Shown: positions 17,984-27,424 of the stretch, piece after piece | Layout of the letters: the number at the start of each line of letters is the position of its first letter | Position numbering within the stretch: position 1 is the first letter of the stretch | Assembly (NCBI GenBank): GCA_020025515.1 | Contig: JAHHRZ010000015.1 | Span: 1-57,762, forward strand | Length of the DNA stretch: 57,762 nt | Direction: 5' to 3' | DNA from: Oscillospiraceae bacterium | GTDB lineage: Bacteria; Bacillota; Clostridia; Oscillospirales; Oscillospiraceae | Position numbers and translations under genes: made by a program | The notes under the pieces: model-generated | Told to the model about the DNA's origin: nothing | What the model saw: only the letters and a program-made list of their open reading frames with translations | Database searches by the model: none

Positions 17984-18574
17984 TTACTCCAATTCCTTTA
18001 AAAACGCTTCCAATTCCTGTCTTGTGTACAGGAGATTCAATGCGCTTACCATTGCATTGGCACTCATACGCTCAGGAAGCCCCAGATGCTTTAGCAGTGC
18101 CGCCCGTTTTTGGCTGGCATCGGCACCACCGGAAAGGCCCAGTTCCATAAAATCTGCTTTTGTGATTTGACCCCGGGGCTCGTGAGGCACCCCGTCTTCC
18201 ATTGTGGCCCCGGCTTTTCGCAGTGCCTCCAGAAGAATTTCCGGCCTCATCCCCTCTACGCCCAGCTTTCCCTCTTTGCCCGGAGCATCCTTTCTGCGTT
18301 CCTTGCCATAGATATCGGGGATATAGGCCTGTTTCAGCTGTCCCGCCGGAATCAGCCCCTTCAGGAAGTTCCGAATCACAAATCCCGCCCCATCGGGATC
18401 TGTCAGCAAAATGAGCCCCCGCTTCTTTGCCGCCTGACGCAGGAGATTCTGCTGGGCCTTATCCTTAAAAATCCCAAAGCCATGGGTCTCCAAAATCGTG
18501 GCATCCACAATCTGAGACAGGGTATTTTTGTCATACCGGCCCTCCACCACGATCACTTCCCGAATCTTAACCAT
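17984..18574 (-). CDS. rnmV: Ribonuclease M5
   Basis: 196-residue Toprim-domain endonuclease that matures 5S rRNA in Gram-positive bacteria. The Toprim motifs VVEGRYDKN and LTDPDGAGFVIR are clear, followed by QAYIPDIYGKERRKDAPGKEGKLGVEGM typical of RNase M5 C-terminal half. The start at 18574 (MVKIREVIVV) has CAGGAGG and lies inside the 3' end of holA, so it is translationally coupled to holA. Confidence 0.93.
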   Translation of the reverse strand: MVKIREVIVVEGRYDKNTLSQIVDATILETHGFGIFKDKAQQNLLRQAAKKRGLILLTDPDGAGFVIRNFLKGLIPAGQLKQAYIPDIYGKERRKDAPGKEGKLGVEGMRPEILLEALRKAGATMEDGVPHEPRGQITKADFMELGLSGGADASQKRAALLKHLGLPERMSANAMVSALNLLYTRQELEAFLKELE

Positions 18575-19613
18575 TTTTTGCCTCCTGGGCCAATTCCATG
18601 AGACACAGCTCCAGCAGTCGTTCCGGTTCGTCAAAGGAGGTTTTCAGCTTTCTGTCTGTTTCCAGCACCAGCTCGGCTGCTCTCTTGCAAAACCGACTGG
18701 AAAACCGTTTGGCTCCTGCCATGGTTTTTCTGGCAGGGTAGTCCCCCATGGAGCACAGCTTCATGAGGTCATCGCCGCCCCTTCCCGCATCGATCAGGAT
18801 TCGTGCGGCGGAAATTCTTCGCAAATGGGCCCCCACAGCGCCCAGGATCACAATGGGCTCCTGCTGCATCTTGTACAGGGTCTGAAGCTTCCGAAGGGCC
18901 CCTTCGTAGTCCCCTGCACCAAGGAGGTCTGTCATCTGGAACACCACCGCATCCAGTACCGGCTCCACCACCGCATCAATGTCGGAACGGCGAATCTCCT
19001 CCCCGGGAGCAAAGGCGGCAATCTTGGAGATTTCTCCCTCCAGCGCCGTCATGGTCCCGCCTGTAATTTCAATCAGATAGTTGCAAAGCTCAGGGGAAAT
19101 CGTCTTATGCAGCGGTCTGAAGTGCCGAATGATCCAGCTGATCAGTTCTCTGCCTCCCTGCTTTGGGAATTCCACAAGGCTGGCATGCTTGCTCAGCGCG
19201 TCATACAGCTTCTTCTGCCGCTTGTCCGGCTTGAACTCCGAGGCCGCATAAACAAAGACCAGCGTGCAATACTCCGGCAGATCTGAAAGCAGCTCAATGA
19301 GCCGCTCCCGCTCATCTTCTCTCAGCTTAAAAATATCTACATCATCCACCCGAACCATGGTTCTTTCCGCCATCATGGGCAGGTTCTCCAAGCTCACCGA
19401 TAACTCATCCAGAGAGAAATTTTCAATGGAAAAACGGTGGTAATTAAATTCTTCTGTAAGAGGGTCCACAACCTTTTTCTGAAGCATACCAATGTAATGA
19501 TGCAAAAGATAGGTTTCCTCTCCCCAAAATACATAGCAGGGCCGAATGATCCCTGCCTGGAGGGATTTTCTAAGCTCTGCAACAGCATCTGGGGCCTGCG
19601 GTTTTTTTGCCAT
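18567..19613 (-). CDS. holA: DNA polymerase III subunit delta
   Basis: 348-residue clamp-loader subunit that opens the sliding clamp. Typical features are the N-terminal RPCYVFWGEETYLLHHYI, the hydrophobic TLVFVYAASEFKPDKRQKK strand and the LISWIIRHF helix. It lies directly after comEC (4-base gap), an arrangement seen widely in Firmicutes, and overlaps rnmV. Confidence 0.93.
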   Translation of the reverse strand: MAKKPQAPDAVAELRKSLQAGIIRPCYVFWGEETYLLHHYIGMLQKKVVDPLTEEFNYHRFSIENFSLDELSVSLENLPMMAERTMVRVDDVDIFKLREDERERLIELLSDLPEYCTLVFVYAASEFKPDKRQKKLYDALSKHASLVEFPKQGGRELISWIIRHFRPLHKTISPELCNYLIEITGGTMTALEGEISKIAAFAPGEEIRRSDIDAVVEPVLDAVVFQMTDLLGAGDYEGALRKLQTLYKMQQEPIVILGAVGAHLRRISAARILIDAGRGGDDLMKLCSMGDYPARKTMAGAKRFSSRFCKRAAELVLETDRKLKTSFDEPERLLELCLMELAQEAKNG

Positions 19614-19617
19614 GTTT

Positions 19618-21834
19618 TTAACCTCTGATTATAATTGTTCCGCACTGGTCTGTACGCACTGCGGGAATATTCTGCCGGGCCAATCGGTCCAGCACTTCTT
19701 TGCTTGGATGACCATAGGCGTTTTTCCCCACAGAGATAGCCACCAGATCCGGCGTAATCCAACGCAAAAGGGCAGAACCGGTGGAGTTCCTGGCCCCATG
19801 GTGTCCTGCCACCAAAAGCTCCACATCCGGAAGGGGATATGTGCTCACAAGCGCACTTTCCATGGTCTGGGACATATCTCCGGTTATCAGTGTATCATAT
19901 TCTCCCACGGTAAACAACACCGAAAGTCCGGAATCATTGCTCTCGCCCTGAGACAGCGGCGGAAAAATCGTCAGAGTTCCTCCATCCCAGGCCAGAGAAA
20001 TCTCACTGTCCACTCTGACAAGGGCAGAATCGCCGCCATCCGAAATCTGAAATTCCTCCTGATGCCTGGGTACATAGACCCGTTCCACCTCCACACGGTT
20101 TTGCAGATGTTCCGCTCCCGAAATGTGATCCAGGTCAAAGTGGGTGATGATGAGCCCATCAATCCGGGAAACACCTTGGCTCAGCAAATAGCGAGCTGCC
20201 GTTTCTCCCGCTCCCTCCCCTTGAGAGCCGCCACAGTCTACCACATAGGTTTTTCCATGGGACTGGAGTACCACACATTCTCCCTGCCCCACATCCAGAA
20301 CAGCCACCCCAAACCGATCCAGCCGGGGCTCCACCCAGCCCAGTGCCACAGACAGCACCAGCGAGACCGCCAAGGACACAGCCATCCACCTCTTCTGTCT
20401 GCACTTTCCAAGAAGGAAGATGCCCAGCAGTACCAGGGCAAACACGATCCATGCCGCTGCATAGGGATTTTCCTGTGGGTACAGGGCAGAAAAAGAAAAA
20501 CCTGCAAATAATTCTGCGGTATGCATAATATAACCAATCAGCAGAGAAACCAGCTTTCCCAGTAACATTGCAGTCTGCCCCCATATAAGGCCCAGTACAC
20601 AAACCGCCATTGCCCCGTAAAACACCAGACTCACTGCCCATAAAACCAGTAAATTGGTCAGAGGCGCCACCAAACTTACAGAATCAAATGTATACGCACA
20701 GATCGGCGCTGTAAAAATCGTAGCTCCCAGGGTCACCGATCCCGGCAAGCCAAGGATTCGCACCAGCTTTCCTTTGGGAAACCTTCTTTGCAGCCACTGG
20801 TTCATGGGCCTGGTGAAGCATAAAATTCCTGCCACCGCTGCCACAGAAAGCTGAAAACTCAAAGACGTCACCACAAAGGGATTGTGTATCAGCAAACACA
20901 GCACTGCCACCGCCAGTGCCGTCGGGGAATCATAGTCCCGCCCCAGCAGACGGGCCAGCAGCGCCAGTCCCAGCATGACAGCTGCTCTCACTACGGAAGG
21001 CGGGCTGCCAACCATGGCGGCAAACAAACATAATACAGGAATTCCAAACACACAGAACAGTATCTTCCGATGGAGGGTCAGCCAATAGATCAAAGCAAAC
21101 AGAATCCCCAAATGCATTCCCGAAACTGCCATCACATGAGAAATGCCCGCCACTGACATGGTCGTTTTCTGGCTGTAGCTCATGCCGGATTTATCCCCCA
21201 CCAGAAGGGCTTTGCAAAAGTCCGCACTTTCCTTTGGCAGATACGCTTCCAAAGACGTACAGACCCAATGCTGCAACTCCGCGGGAAACAACCAAAGGGA
21301 CGGCTTTCCCGGAAGAACCGTTCCGCCATCCTTGCCTCCATAGGCCACCAATCGAATACCGGCTCCCCTGAGATAATTGGGGCCTTTTTCTCCTCCTCTG
21401 GCGGTATCGTACAAGGCAGCGGTTACCTGCACCCGGTCTCCCGGCTTTGGTGCTTCCCCTTTCAGATTGCAATACAATCCGGTAGAAATCCTGTGTCCCT
21501 GCAAATTCAGATTGCCCTCTATATAGAATCGGTTGTTTTTCTTTACGGGATACTTCGTGACCTCCAACGTAATTTGTTCTTCTTGCCCGGTGTACATTCT
21601 GGCCGGTCCCAGAATCACACCTTCGTAAATCAGGAACCAGCCCAGACCCAGCCAAAGTCCTAACGCCAGCCAAAGGGCCCCACGAAAGATCCTGTTTTGG
21701 TCCTTTAGGAAGAAGAATATCAGGCAGATCCCCATGCTCAGCAGCAACAGGACTCCTGTGATTCCGGGCCATCTGACCCCGATCACAGCCGCTGTGCAGG
21801 CTCCCATTGCAGCCCAGACCAACCGGCGCATCAT
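19618..21834 (-). CDS. comEC: ComEC/Rec2-type DNA uptake channel with metallo-beta-lactamase domain
   Basis: About 738-residue membrane protein that passes single-stranded DNA across the membrane during natural transformation. It has an N-terminal OB-like region, the competence domain with about ten membrane segments (MSVAGISHVMAVSGMHLGILFAL is diagnostic) and a C-terminal metallo-beta-lactamase domain (ITHFDLDHISGAEHL; LVAGHHGARNSTGS). The start is uncertain: ATG 21834 or 21831 follow AGAGGGGG; an in-frame TTG at 21891 has no good site. No comEA or comE operon partner is in the window, so competence cannot be claimed from this gene alone. Confidence 0.92.
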   Translation of the reverse strand: MMRRLVWAAMGACTAAVIGVRWPGITGVLLLLSMGICLIFFFLKDQNRIFRGALWLALGLWLGLGWFLIYEGVILGPARMYTGQEEQITLEVTKYPVKKNNRFYIEGNLNLQGHRISTGLYCNLKGEAPKPGDRVQVTAALYDTARGGEKGPNYLRGAGIRLVAYGGKDGGTVLPGKPSLWLFPAELQHWVCTSLEAYLPKESADFCKALLVGDKSGMSYSQKTTMSVAGISHVMAVSGMHLGILFALIYWLTLHRKILFCVFGIPVLCLFAAMVGSPPSVVRAAVMLGLALLARLLGRDYDSPTALAVAVLCLLIHNPFVVTSLSFQLSVAAVAGILCFTRPMNQWLQRRFPKGKLVRILGLPGSVTLGATIFTAPICAYTFDSVSLVAPLTNLLVLWAVSLVFYGAMAVCVLGLIWGQTAMLLGKLVSLLIGYIMHTAELFAGFSFSALYPQENPYAAAWIVFALVLLGIFLLGKCRQKRWMAVSLAVSLVLSVALGWVEPRLDRFGVAVLDVGQGECVVLQSHGKTYVVDCGGSQGEGAGETAARYLLSQGVSRIDGLIITHFDLDHISGAEHLQNRVEVERVYVPRHQEEFQISDGGDSALVRVDSEISLAWDGGTLTIFPPLSQGESNDSGLSVLFTVGEYDTLITGDMSQTMESALVSTYPLPDVELLVAGHHGARNSTGSALLRWITPDLVAISVGKNAYGHPSKEVLDRLARQNIPAVRTDQCGTIIIRG

Positions 21835-21969
21835 CCTTCCCCCTCTTCCCATCATTCTTTTAAGAATACCATATTTTTTCTTTTTCTGCAAGGAACCGAT
21901 GATTCATTTCCCATATGCTTCTATGCACTCAACTAATATCCCCCACATTGGTGCTCTCTGGCATAATTG

Positions 21970-22010
21970 CAGGGCTGTCTCCATTCAACGGAAACAGCCC
22001 TGTTTCTATT
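21970..22010 (-). terminator. Hairpin downstream of the TIGR01440 gene
   Basis: 9-base stem CAGGGCTGT / ACAGCCCTG. The minus-strand T run is weak, so termination is only probable. Confidence 0.4.
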
Positions 22011-22022
22011 TAAGCAGATCGC

Positions 22023-22574
22023 TTATTTATATTCCTCTACATACACGGCCCGCTCTCCGCCAATAAACTTAGGACGAGTCCGGGCACAGAGAATATTGGC
22101 CTGACCAATGGTGCTTCTGGACAACCGAACCGGAACCGCCACTTCTTTCAGATGCATTCCGATGAGAGTACCACCGATGTCCAGCCCTGCCTTGGCCTTC
22201 ACATGCTCCACCGCCACAGGATGGGCAAAGGCTTCCCATGCCGTGGTGGCAAAGGAGCCGCCTGCCTTGGGCTGGGGACGGACATTGACCATCTCATAGC
22301 CAAACTGTTCGGCGGTCTCTTCCTCCACAATGAGGGCCCGGTTCAGGTGCTCACAGCACTGCACCGCAAGGCGAATTCCCTGCTCCTGCAAAACAGGATA
22401 AATGCCGGAAAATGCTGCCTGTGCCGCATCCAAGCTGGAATTTTTTCCAATGCGGCTGCCAATCATTTCGCTGGAAGAGCAGCCAATGACCAGCAGATCC
22501 CCTCGGTTCAGCTTTGCGGCTTCCAAAAGCTCCCGAATCACCTGCTCTGCCTGCGACTTGATTTCTTCCATCAT
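22023..22574 (-). CDS. TIGR01440/UPF0340 (YwlG) family protein
   Basis: 183-residue soluble protein of the UPF0340 family (YwlG), without established function. Conserved family features: LLVIGCSSSEMIGSRIGKNSS, a QCCEHLNRALIVEE segment, and GLDIGGTLIGMHLKEVAVPV. GGAGGC precedes ATG 22574 by seven bases. It is a separate unit between comEC and alaS. Confidence 0.88.
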   Translation of the reverse strand: MMEEIKSQAEQVIRELLEAAKLNRGDLLVIGCSSSEMIGSRIGKNSSLDAAQAAFSGIYPVLQEQGIRLAVQCCEHLNRALIVEEETAEQFGYEMVNVRPQPKAGGSFATTAWEAFAHPVAVEHVKAKAGLDIGGTLIGMHLKEVAVPVRLSRSTIGQANILCARTRPKFIGGERAVYVEEYK

Positions 22575-22651
22575 AGCAAATGCCTCCGTTCGTTTAAGAT
22601 GTCTTTATTATACGTCCCCGCAAAAGTCTTGTCAACCAGCCCTAACGCCAG

Positions 22652-22682
22652 AAAAAGGCCCGGGAAAACACCCCGGGCCTTT
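22652..22682 (-). terminator. Terminator of alaS
   Basis: Minus strand AAAGGCCCGGG stem, six-base loop, CCCGGGCCTTTTT. Confidence 0.88.
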
Positions 22683-22688
22683 CTGATT

Positions 22689-25328
22689 TTATGACAGCTT
22701 AGAAGCCACAAAGGTCTCCACAGCAGCCAGAGCCTCATCCACCTTGGACAGGTCAGAGCCGCCGCCCATGGCAGAATCCGGCTTTCCGCCGCCCTTGCCG
22801 CCGCAGATGGGCGCAATGGTCTTGATGATGTCACCGGCCTTAATGCCGCTCTTCACGGCATCCTTGCCGCAGACGGCCTGGAAGGTAACCTTCTCACCCA
22901 CCAAGGCCAGAACCACAACGGCCTTGGAATCCTTCTCCCGGATCATGTCTCCCATCTTCCGCAGAGAATTGGCATCCCCTTCGGTGAGCTTGCAGCAGCC
23001 CACATGGAGATCCCCCAGATCCTTGCATGCCTTCAAAATGGCATCACAGCCACCGGCAGATTCCTTATCCTTATACTGCTCAATGACACGCTTTGCCTCT
23101 TTCAGCTCGTTCATGGTCGCCTCCGCTTTGCGAACCAGTTCTGCGGGATTGTTGGCCTTCACCACTTCGGCAGTCTTTGCAATGGTTTCAGATTCCTTTT
23201 CCAGAAGCTCCAGAACAGCGGGGCCGGTAATGGCCTCAATGCGGCGGACGCCGGAAGCAACGGAAGCTTCGGAAACAATGTGGAACAGACCTGCCTTTGC
23301 GGTATTGCTCAGATGTGTGCCGCCGCAAAATTCCATGGACAGGTCTCCCATCTTCACCACACGGACGGTATCGCCATACTTTTCCCCAAACAACGCCGTT
23401 GCGCCCAGCTTCTTGGCCTCTTCCACAGGCAGCACCAGCGTCTCCACCTGCTCACCGGACAGGATCGCACGGACGGTTTCCTGCTCGATCTTTTTCAGAT
23501 CTTCCTTGGAAATTCCCTCATAGTGAGTAAAGTCGAAGCGCAGACGGTCGGGCTCTACCAGAGAACCGGCCTGGTGGCAGTGGTCCCCCAGAACCTTCAT
23601 CAGTGCGCTCTGGAGCAGATGGGTTGCAGAGTGAGCACGGGCAACCGCATCCCGGCGCTGTGCATCTACGGTGACCGTGGCCTGCTGGCCCACCTTGATT
23701 TCCCCGGAAATCACTTTGCCGTAGTGCATAAACTTGCCGCCCTTGTTTTTCTGAACATCATTCACCTGGAACAGGCCGTTTTCTACCCGGATGGTTCCGT
23801 GGTCTCCTACCTGACCGCCCATTTCAGCGTACATGGTAGTCTGATCCAGCACCACAATGGCCTCGGCACCGGCGCCAACCTGCTCCCGGAGTTCATCCTC
23901 TGCCACAATGGCAACCACCTTGCCTTCTGTTTCCAGAGCATCATAGCCCACAAACTTGGTCTCGGGAACTTCCTTGCCAAACTCCACACCGGCCCAGCCC
24001 AGGTCACCCAGCGCCTTGCGAGCCTCCCGGGCACGGACCTTCTGTTCCTGCATAAGCTTTGCAAAGCCTTCCTGATCCACGGTCATGCCCTCATCTTCCA
24101 CCATCTCCACCGTCAGGTCAATGGGGAAGCCATAGGTGTCATAGAGCTTAAAGGCGTCCGCTCCGGAGAAAACCGTCTCGTTCTTTTCCTTATGCTCTGC
24201 CAGAAGCTCAGAGAAAATCTTCATGCCGCCGTCAATGGTACGGGCGAAGTTCTCTTCCTCTGTGCGAACCACTCGGGTAATATAGTCGGCACGCTCCCGG
24301 AGATAGGTGTAATGGCCCTCATTTTCCCGGATCACGGTCTCCACCACCTCAAAGAGGAAGGGATTGTTGACACCCAGCAGCTTTCCATGACGGGCGGCAC
24401 GGCGCAGCAGACGGCGCAGCACATAGCCCCGGCCCTCGTTGGAAGGCAGAACGCCGTCGGCAATCATAAACACAGAGGCACGGATATGGTCTGTGATGAC
24501 CCGCAGAGAGACATCGGTCTTGGTGCTCTGGCCGTAGGAAGCGCCGGTGAGCTCCGTCACCTTGTTGGTAATATTCATCACCGTATCCACATCGAAGAGA
24601 CTGTCAACGTCCTGGCATACCACAGCCAGACGCTCCAAGCCCATGCCGGTATCAATGTTCTTCTGGGCCAAATCGGTGTAGTTTCCGTGGCCGTCATTGT
24701 CAAACTGGGAGAACACATTGTTCCAGACTTCCATATAGCGGTCACATTCACAGCCAACGGTGCAGCCGGGCTGACCACAGCCATATTTTTCGCCACGGTC
24801 ATAGTAGATTTCGGAGCAGGGGCCGCAGGGGCCGGAGCCATGCTCCCAGAAGTTGTCTGCTTTTCCAAAGCGGAAAATATTCTCCGCAGGGATGCCCACT
24901 TCTTTGTTCCAAATCTCGAATGCCTCTTCGTCATTCTCATAGATGGAAGGGTACAGACGGTTCTCGTCCAGTCCTACTACCTTGGTCAGGAACTCCCAGC
25001 TCCAGTGAATGGCCTCCCGCTTAAAATAGTCGCCGAAGGAGAAGTTGCCCAGCATCTCAAAATAGGTGCCGTGGCGTGCGGTTTTACCGATATTCTCGAT
25101 GTCGCCGGTACGGATACACTTCTGGCAGGTGCACACACGATGACGAGGAGGCTCTACTTCCCCCTTAAAATAGGGCTTCATGGGAGCCATGCCGGAGTTA
25201 ATCAGCAGCAGAGACTGGTCATTCTGAGGAATCAGGGAAAAGCTGGGAAGACGCAGATGGTTCTTGCTCTCAAAATAGGACAAGAACATTTCACGGAGTT
25301 CGTTCACTCCATAAGGCTTTGGATTCAT
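22689..25328 (-). CDS. alaS: Alanyl-tRNA synthetase
   Basis: 879-residue class II synthetase that charges tRNA-Ala. The catalytic core begins MNPKPYGVNELREMFLSYFESKNHLRLPSFSL in the usual place, the editing domain has AHSATHLLQSAL (about residue 567-578) and CGGTHLSNT, and the C-Ala domain ends the protein. Full length. GGAGG precedes ATG 25328. Expression is controlled by the T-box leader at 25347-25586. Confidence 0.98.
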   Translation of the reverse strand: MNPKPYGVNELREMFLSYFESKNHLRLPSFSLIPQNDQSLLLINSGMAPMKPYFKGEVEPPRHRVCTCQKCIRTGDIENIGKTARHGTYFEMLGNFSFGDYFKREAIHWSWEFLTKVVGLDENRLYPSIYENDEEAFEIWNKEVGIPAENIFRFGKADNFWEHGSGPCGPCSEIYYDRGEKYGCGQPGCTVGCECDRYMEVWNNVFSQFDNDGHGNYTDLAQKNIDTGMGLERLAVVCQDVDSLFDVDTVMNITNKVTELTGASYGQSTKTDVSLRVITDHIRASVFMIADGVLPSNEGRGYVLRRLLRRAARHGKLLGVNNPFLFEVVETVIRENEGHYTYLRERADYITRVVRTEEENFARTIDGGMKIFSELLAEHKEKNETVFSGADAFKLYDTYGFPIDLTVEMVEDEGMTVDQEGFAKLMQEQKVRAREARKALGDLGWAGVEFGKEVPETKFVGYDALETEGKVVAIVAEDELREQVGAGAEAIVVLDQTTMYAEMGGQVGDHGTIRVENGLFQVNDVQKNKGGKFMHYGKVISGEIKVGQQATVTVDAQRRDAVARAHSATHLLQSALMKVLGDHCHQAGSLVEPDRLRFDFTHYEGISKEDLKKIEQETVRAILSGEQVETLVLPVEEAKKLGATALFGEKYGDTVRVVKMGDLSMEFCGGTHLSNTAKAGLFHIVSEASVASGVRRIEAITGPAVLELLEKESETIAKTAEVVKANNPAELVRKAEATMNELKEAKRVIEQYKDKESAGGCDAILKACKDLGDLHVGCCKLTEGDANSLRKMGDMIREKDSKAVVVLALVGEKVTFQAVCGKDAVKSGIKAGDIIKTIAPICGGKGGGKPDSAMGGGSDLSKVDEALAAVETFVASKLS

Positions 25329-25346
25329 ATTGTTACCTCCATGGTT

Positions 25347-25586
25347 TTAGATACTTGGTAAAAAAACAAACCCCACCCCCAATTTAGGGGCGAGGTTTCA
25401 CTCACGGTACCACCCTAATTTACCGAACAAGCCGGCATCTTAGATGCCCTGTAACGGGAGCACCCGTCCCGGTCAACCCGGGCCGCTTAGAAGTGGCCTA
25501 CAGTGTTCCAGCCGGGGGCTTTCACCCTCCCCCCTCGCTATGGGACCTTTCCACTGCTTATCTTCTGCACTGCATTTGCGATATTC
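25347..25586 (-). ncRNA. T-box leader controlling alaS
   Basis: Minus-strand leader of about 240 nt that senses uncharged tRNA-Ala. The conserved T-box AGGGTGGTACCGTGAG lies at about 25400-25416. It is followed by a terminator: AACCTCGCCCC pairs with GGGGTGGGGTT and then seven T (25361-25398). GC-rich paired segments for Stem I lie upstream. I could not assign the specifier codon with certainty by eye. Confidence 0.9.
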
Positions 25587-25592
25587 TCCAAT

Positions 25593-25620
25593 ATTCTATC
25601 ACAATTTCATCATTTGTCAA
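25593..25620 (-). promoter_or_regulatory. Promoter of the alaS T-box transcript
   Basis: Minus strand perfect TTGACA, 16-base spacer, TAGAAT. The -35 box contains the stop codon of the upstream glycerophosphodiesterase gene. Confidence 0.75.
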
Positions 25621-26357
25621 TCTTTTTTGTTCTGAATCACACGGCGAAGGGCCATGGCCCGCTCCGGATAGTTCGTAATAACAGATGTCACATGTTTGGA
25701 AAGCAACCACCCGAGAGGCAGCACCCCATTGGGGGTATACGGGTTGATTGGAATGTTCTTTGCCTGAAGCTCTTTGATTTCTTTTGCACCCAGTCGCAAG
25801 AACCAGGGATGATACGCCTGAAGTCCCAGGTCTTCTATGGTTCGGGACGGATTTTCCAGCTTTTCTTCGGTAAGCAGTCCACAGGGAGCTGCGGAACATA
25901 CTTCTTTCATTCTAAGAAGACTTGCTCCGTGAAAACTGGAAAAGAGAATGCGGTTTTGAAGATGATACTGCTCTACCAATGACCACACCTTTTCCTCTAT
26001 GCCGGGGTAGTCAAACATTCCGGTTTTCAGCTCCACATTCACAAACATTCCCGTAGGCTCCAGAAAGGCAAAAAATTCCTCCAAAGTTGGAATTCTCTGT
26101 ATACCGGCTTCTCCCTGATAGCCCGGAGCCGCATTCAGCTTCCGAAGCTCCTGAAATGTCAGATCTTTTACAAAGCCTGTCCCATCGGTAGTGCGGTCCA
26201 CACGCTCGTCATGAATAATGACCACTTCTCCATCTTTTGTCAAATGTACATCTGTTTCAATGCCATCCGCACCACATTGCACCGCTTTTTGAAAGGCCAG
26301 CATGGTATTTTCCGGATAGTGGCCGCTATCGCCTCTGTGACAGATAATTTTTGTCAT
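25617..26357 (-). CDS. Glycerophosphodiester phosphodiesterase
   Basis: 246-residue GDPD-family enzyme hydrolysing glycerophosphodiesters to glycerol 3-phosphate and an alcohol. The signature HRGDSGHYPENTMLAF is at residue 6, with the metal-binding pair in GIETDVHLTKDGEVVIIHDE and later VNVELKTG. No signal peptide, so cytoplasmic. Start 26357 is set by AAGGTGA upstream and by the family N-terminus; the frame is open 90 bases further. The stop codon overlaps the alaS promoter. Confidence 0.93.
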   Translation of the reverse strand: MTKIICHRGDSGHYPENTMLAFQKAVQCGADGIETDVHLTKDGEVVIIHDERVDRTTDGTGFVKDLTFQELRKLNAAPGYQGEAGIQRIPTLEEFFAFLEPTGMFVNVELKTGMFDYPGIEEKVWSLVEQYHLQNRILFSSFHGASLLRMKEVCSAAPCGLLTEEKLENPSRTIEDLGLQAYHPWFLRLGAKEIKELQAKNIPINPYTPNGVLPLGWLLSKHVTSVITNYPERAMALRRVIQNKKD

Positions 26358-26408
26358 AGGATCACCTTCCCTCTGGTATTCTACCCTATTTTTCCAAATT
26401 GTACAACC

Positions 26409-26442
26409 TAAAAAAATCCGCCACGGAAAATTCCGAGACGGT
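26409..26442 (-). terminator. Terminator between ferredoxin and glycerophosphodiesterase
   Basis: Minus strand 11-base imperfect stem (CCGTC.CGGAA with TTCCG.GGCGG) followed by T7. It is the second hairpin after the ferredoxin gene. Confidence 0.75.
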
Positions 26443-26493
26443 TCCATTGCTGTATTTGGTTTTTATCTGTTAGTCTTCCCTAACATTTACTCT

Positions 26494-26521
26494 AAAAAGA
26501 GGCACGGGAACCCCGCACCTC
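26494..26521 (-). terminator. Terminator after the ferredoxin gene
   Basis: Minus strand GAGG..CGGG stem with a two-base mismatch, then T5. Confidence 0.6.
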
Positions 26522-26536
26522 CATCGTCAAACAAAT

Positions 26537-26929
26537 TTACTTTTCGACGATTTCCAAAATCTCCATGGGGCAGGCCTTCACACAGATGCCGCAGGCAATG
26601 CACTTGGAAGCAGGGCCATTGGAAATGACGGGAGGCACAATCACCTGGAAGGGGCAGACCTCGGCGCATTTGCCGCAGCCGGTGCAGAGCTTCTTGTTGA
26701 TCATGTACACACCGGTCTTGGGGTTCTGAGTAATTGCACCGGCTTCGCAGTTCTTGGCACACTTGCCACACTGAATGCAAATGTTGGGCTTCACCGCACC
26801 GTTCTTCTCTACAATGTGGATGCAGGACTTATCCTGATGAAATTCCTTGTAGAAGGCTTCGGAACAGGCCTGGACACACTGCAAACATGCCATGCAGGCA
26901 GCGCCTTTTTTTACGGTCAGTTTTTTCAT
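26537..26929 (-). CDS. Ferredoxin-like protein with four [4Fe-4S] motifs
   Basis: 130-residue protein with 16 cysteines in four CxxCxxCxxxC-type motifs: CMACLQCVQAC (residue 12), CIQCGKCAKNC (about 51), CTGCGKCAEVC (about 82) and CIACGICVKAC (about 110). It resembles electron-transfer subunits of HycB/PorD type but stands alone, without a catalytic partner. AAGGAG precedes ATG 26929. Its redox partner is unknown; electron transfer in anaerobic metabolism is the reasonable inference. Confidence 0.88.
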   Translation of the reverse strand: MKKLTVKKGAACMACLQCVQACSEAFYKEFHQDKSCIHIVEKNGAVKPNICIQCGKCAKNCEAGAITQNPKTGVYMINKKLCTGCGKCAEVCPFQVIVPPVISNGPASKCIACGICVKACPMEILEIVEK

Positions 26930-27094
26930 AACCAGTCTCCTTATTTTTTATTCATCCGCCTACATTATACCTTCTCAAAGCCAAAATAGCAACCAGATTT
27001 TGTGTATTTTTCAATTTTCTGTACTTATGCGTATTTTTCATAAAAATCGGGAAAACTACAGAGGCAAATATGAAACAATCAGGAGGACACTTTC

Positions 27095-27394
27095 ATGAAA
27101 AAGGCAACACTGATTCTGGCGGCTTTGCTCCTGGCTGCATCTCTTTCCGCATGCAGCGGAAAGAATGTATCCACAGGCAATGGTGGTCGGGTAGACGGTA
27201 CCAACAGCACTGAGCATACCACCATTCCCATGCCGTCTATGAAACCCACAAAGCCCCATTCCGGAACCGAGCCTACTAAGCCTCATACCACCAAACCCCA
27301 AACCACTGCTCCCAATACCACAGCGCCTCACACCACCGAAAGCACCCATACCACGGAAGGGACTCATTCTACTGAAGAAACCACCGGCCGATAA
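27095..27394 (+). CDS. Threonine-rich lipoprotein
   Basis: 99-residue predicted lipoprotein. A short charged start and hydrophobic stretch end in the lipobox LSAC, giving acylated Cys20. The rest has no hydrophobic core: it is a low-complexity tail rich in Thr, Pro, His, Lys and Glu (repeats of the type TKPHTT, TTAPHTT, HTTEGTH, HSTEET). Such tails look like wall-spanning or glycosylated linkers; the function is unknown. A CAGGAGG site precedes ATG 27095. Confidence 0.75.
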   Translation: MKKATLILAALLLAASLSACSGKNVSTGNGGRVDGTNSTEHTTIPMPSMKPTKPHSGTEPTKPHTTKPQTTAPNTTAPHTTESTHTTEGTHSTEETTGR

Positions 27395-27424
27395 GCAGCA
27401 AAGACCGTCCTGACCCTTGATATG

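Noticed and set aside
27241..27390. Short repeated units in the threonine-rich tail, looked at as a possible CRISPR-like or tandem DNA repeat
   Set aside because: The repetition follows codons of one open frame with a lipoprotein signal; repeats are short and irregular, without spacers.
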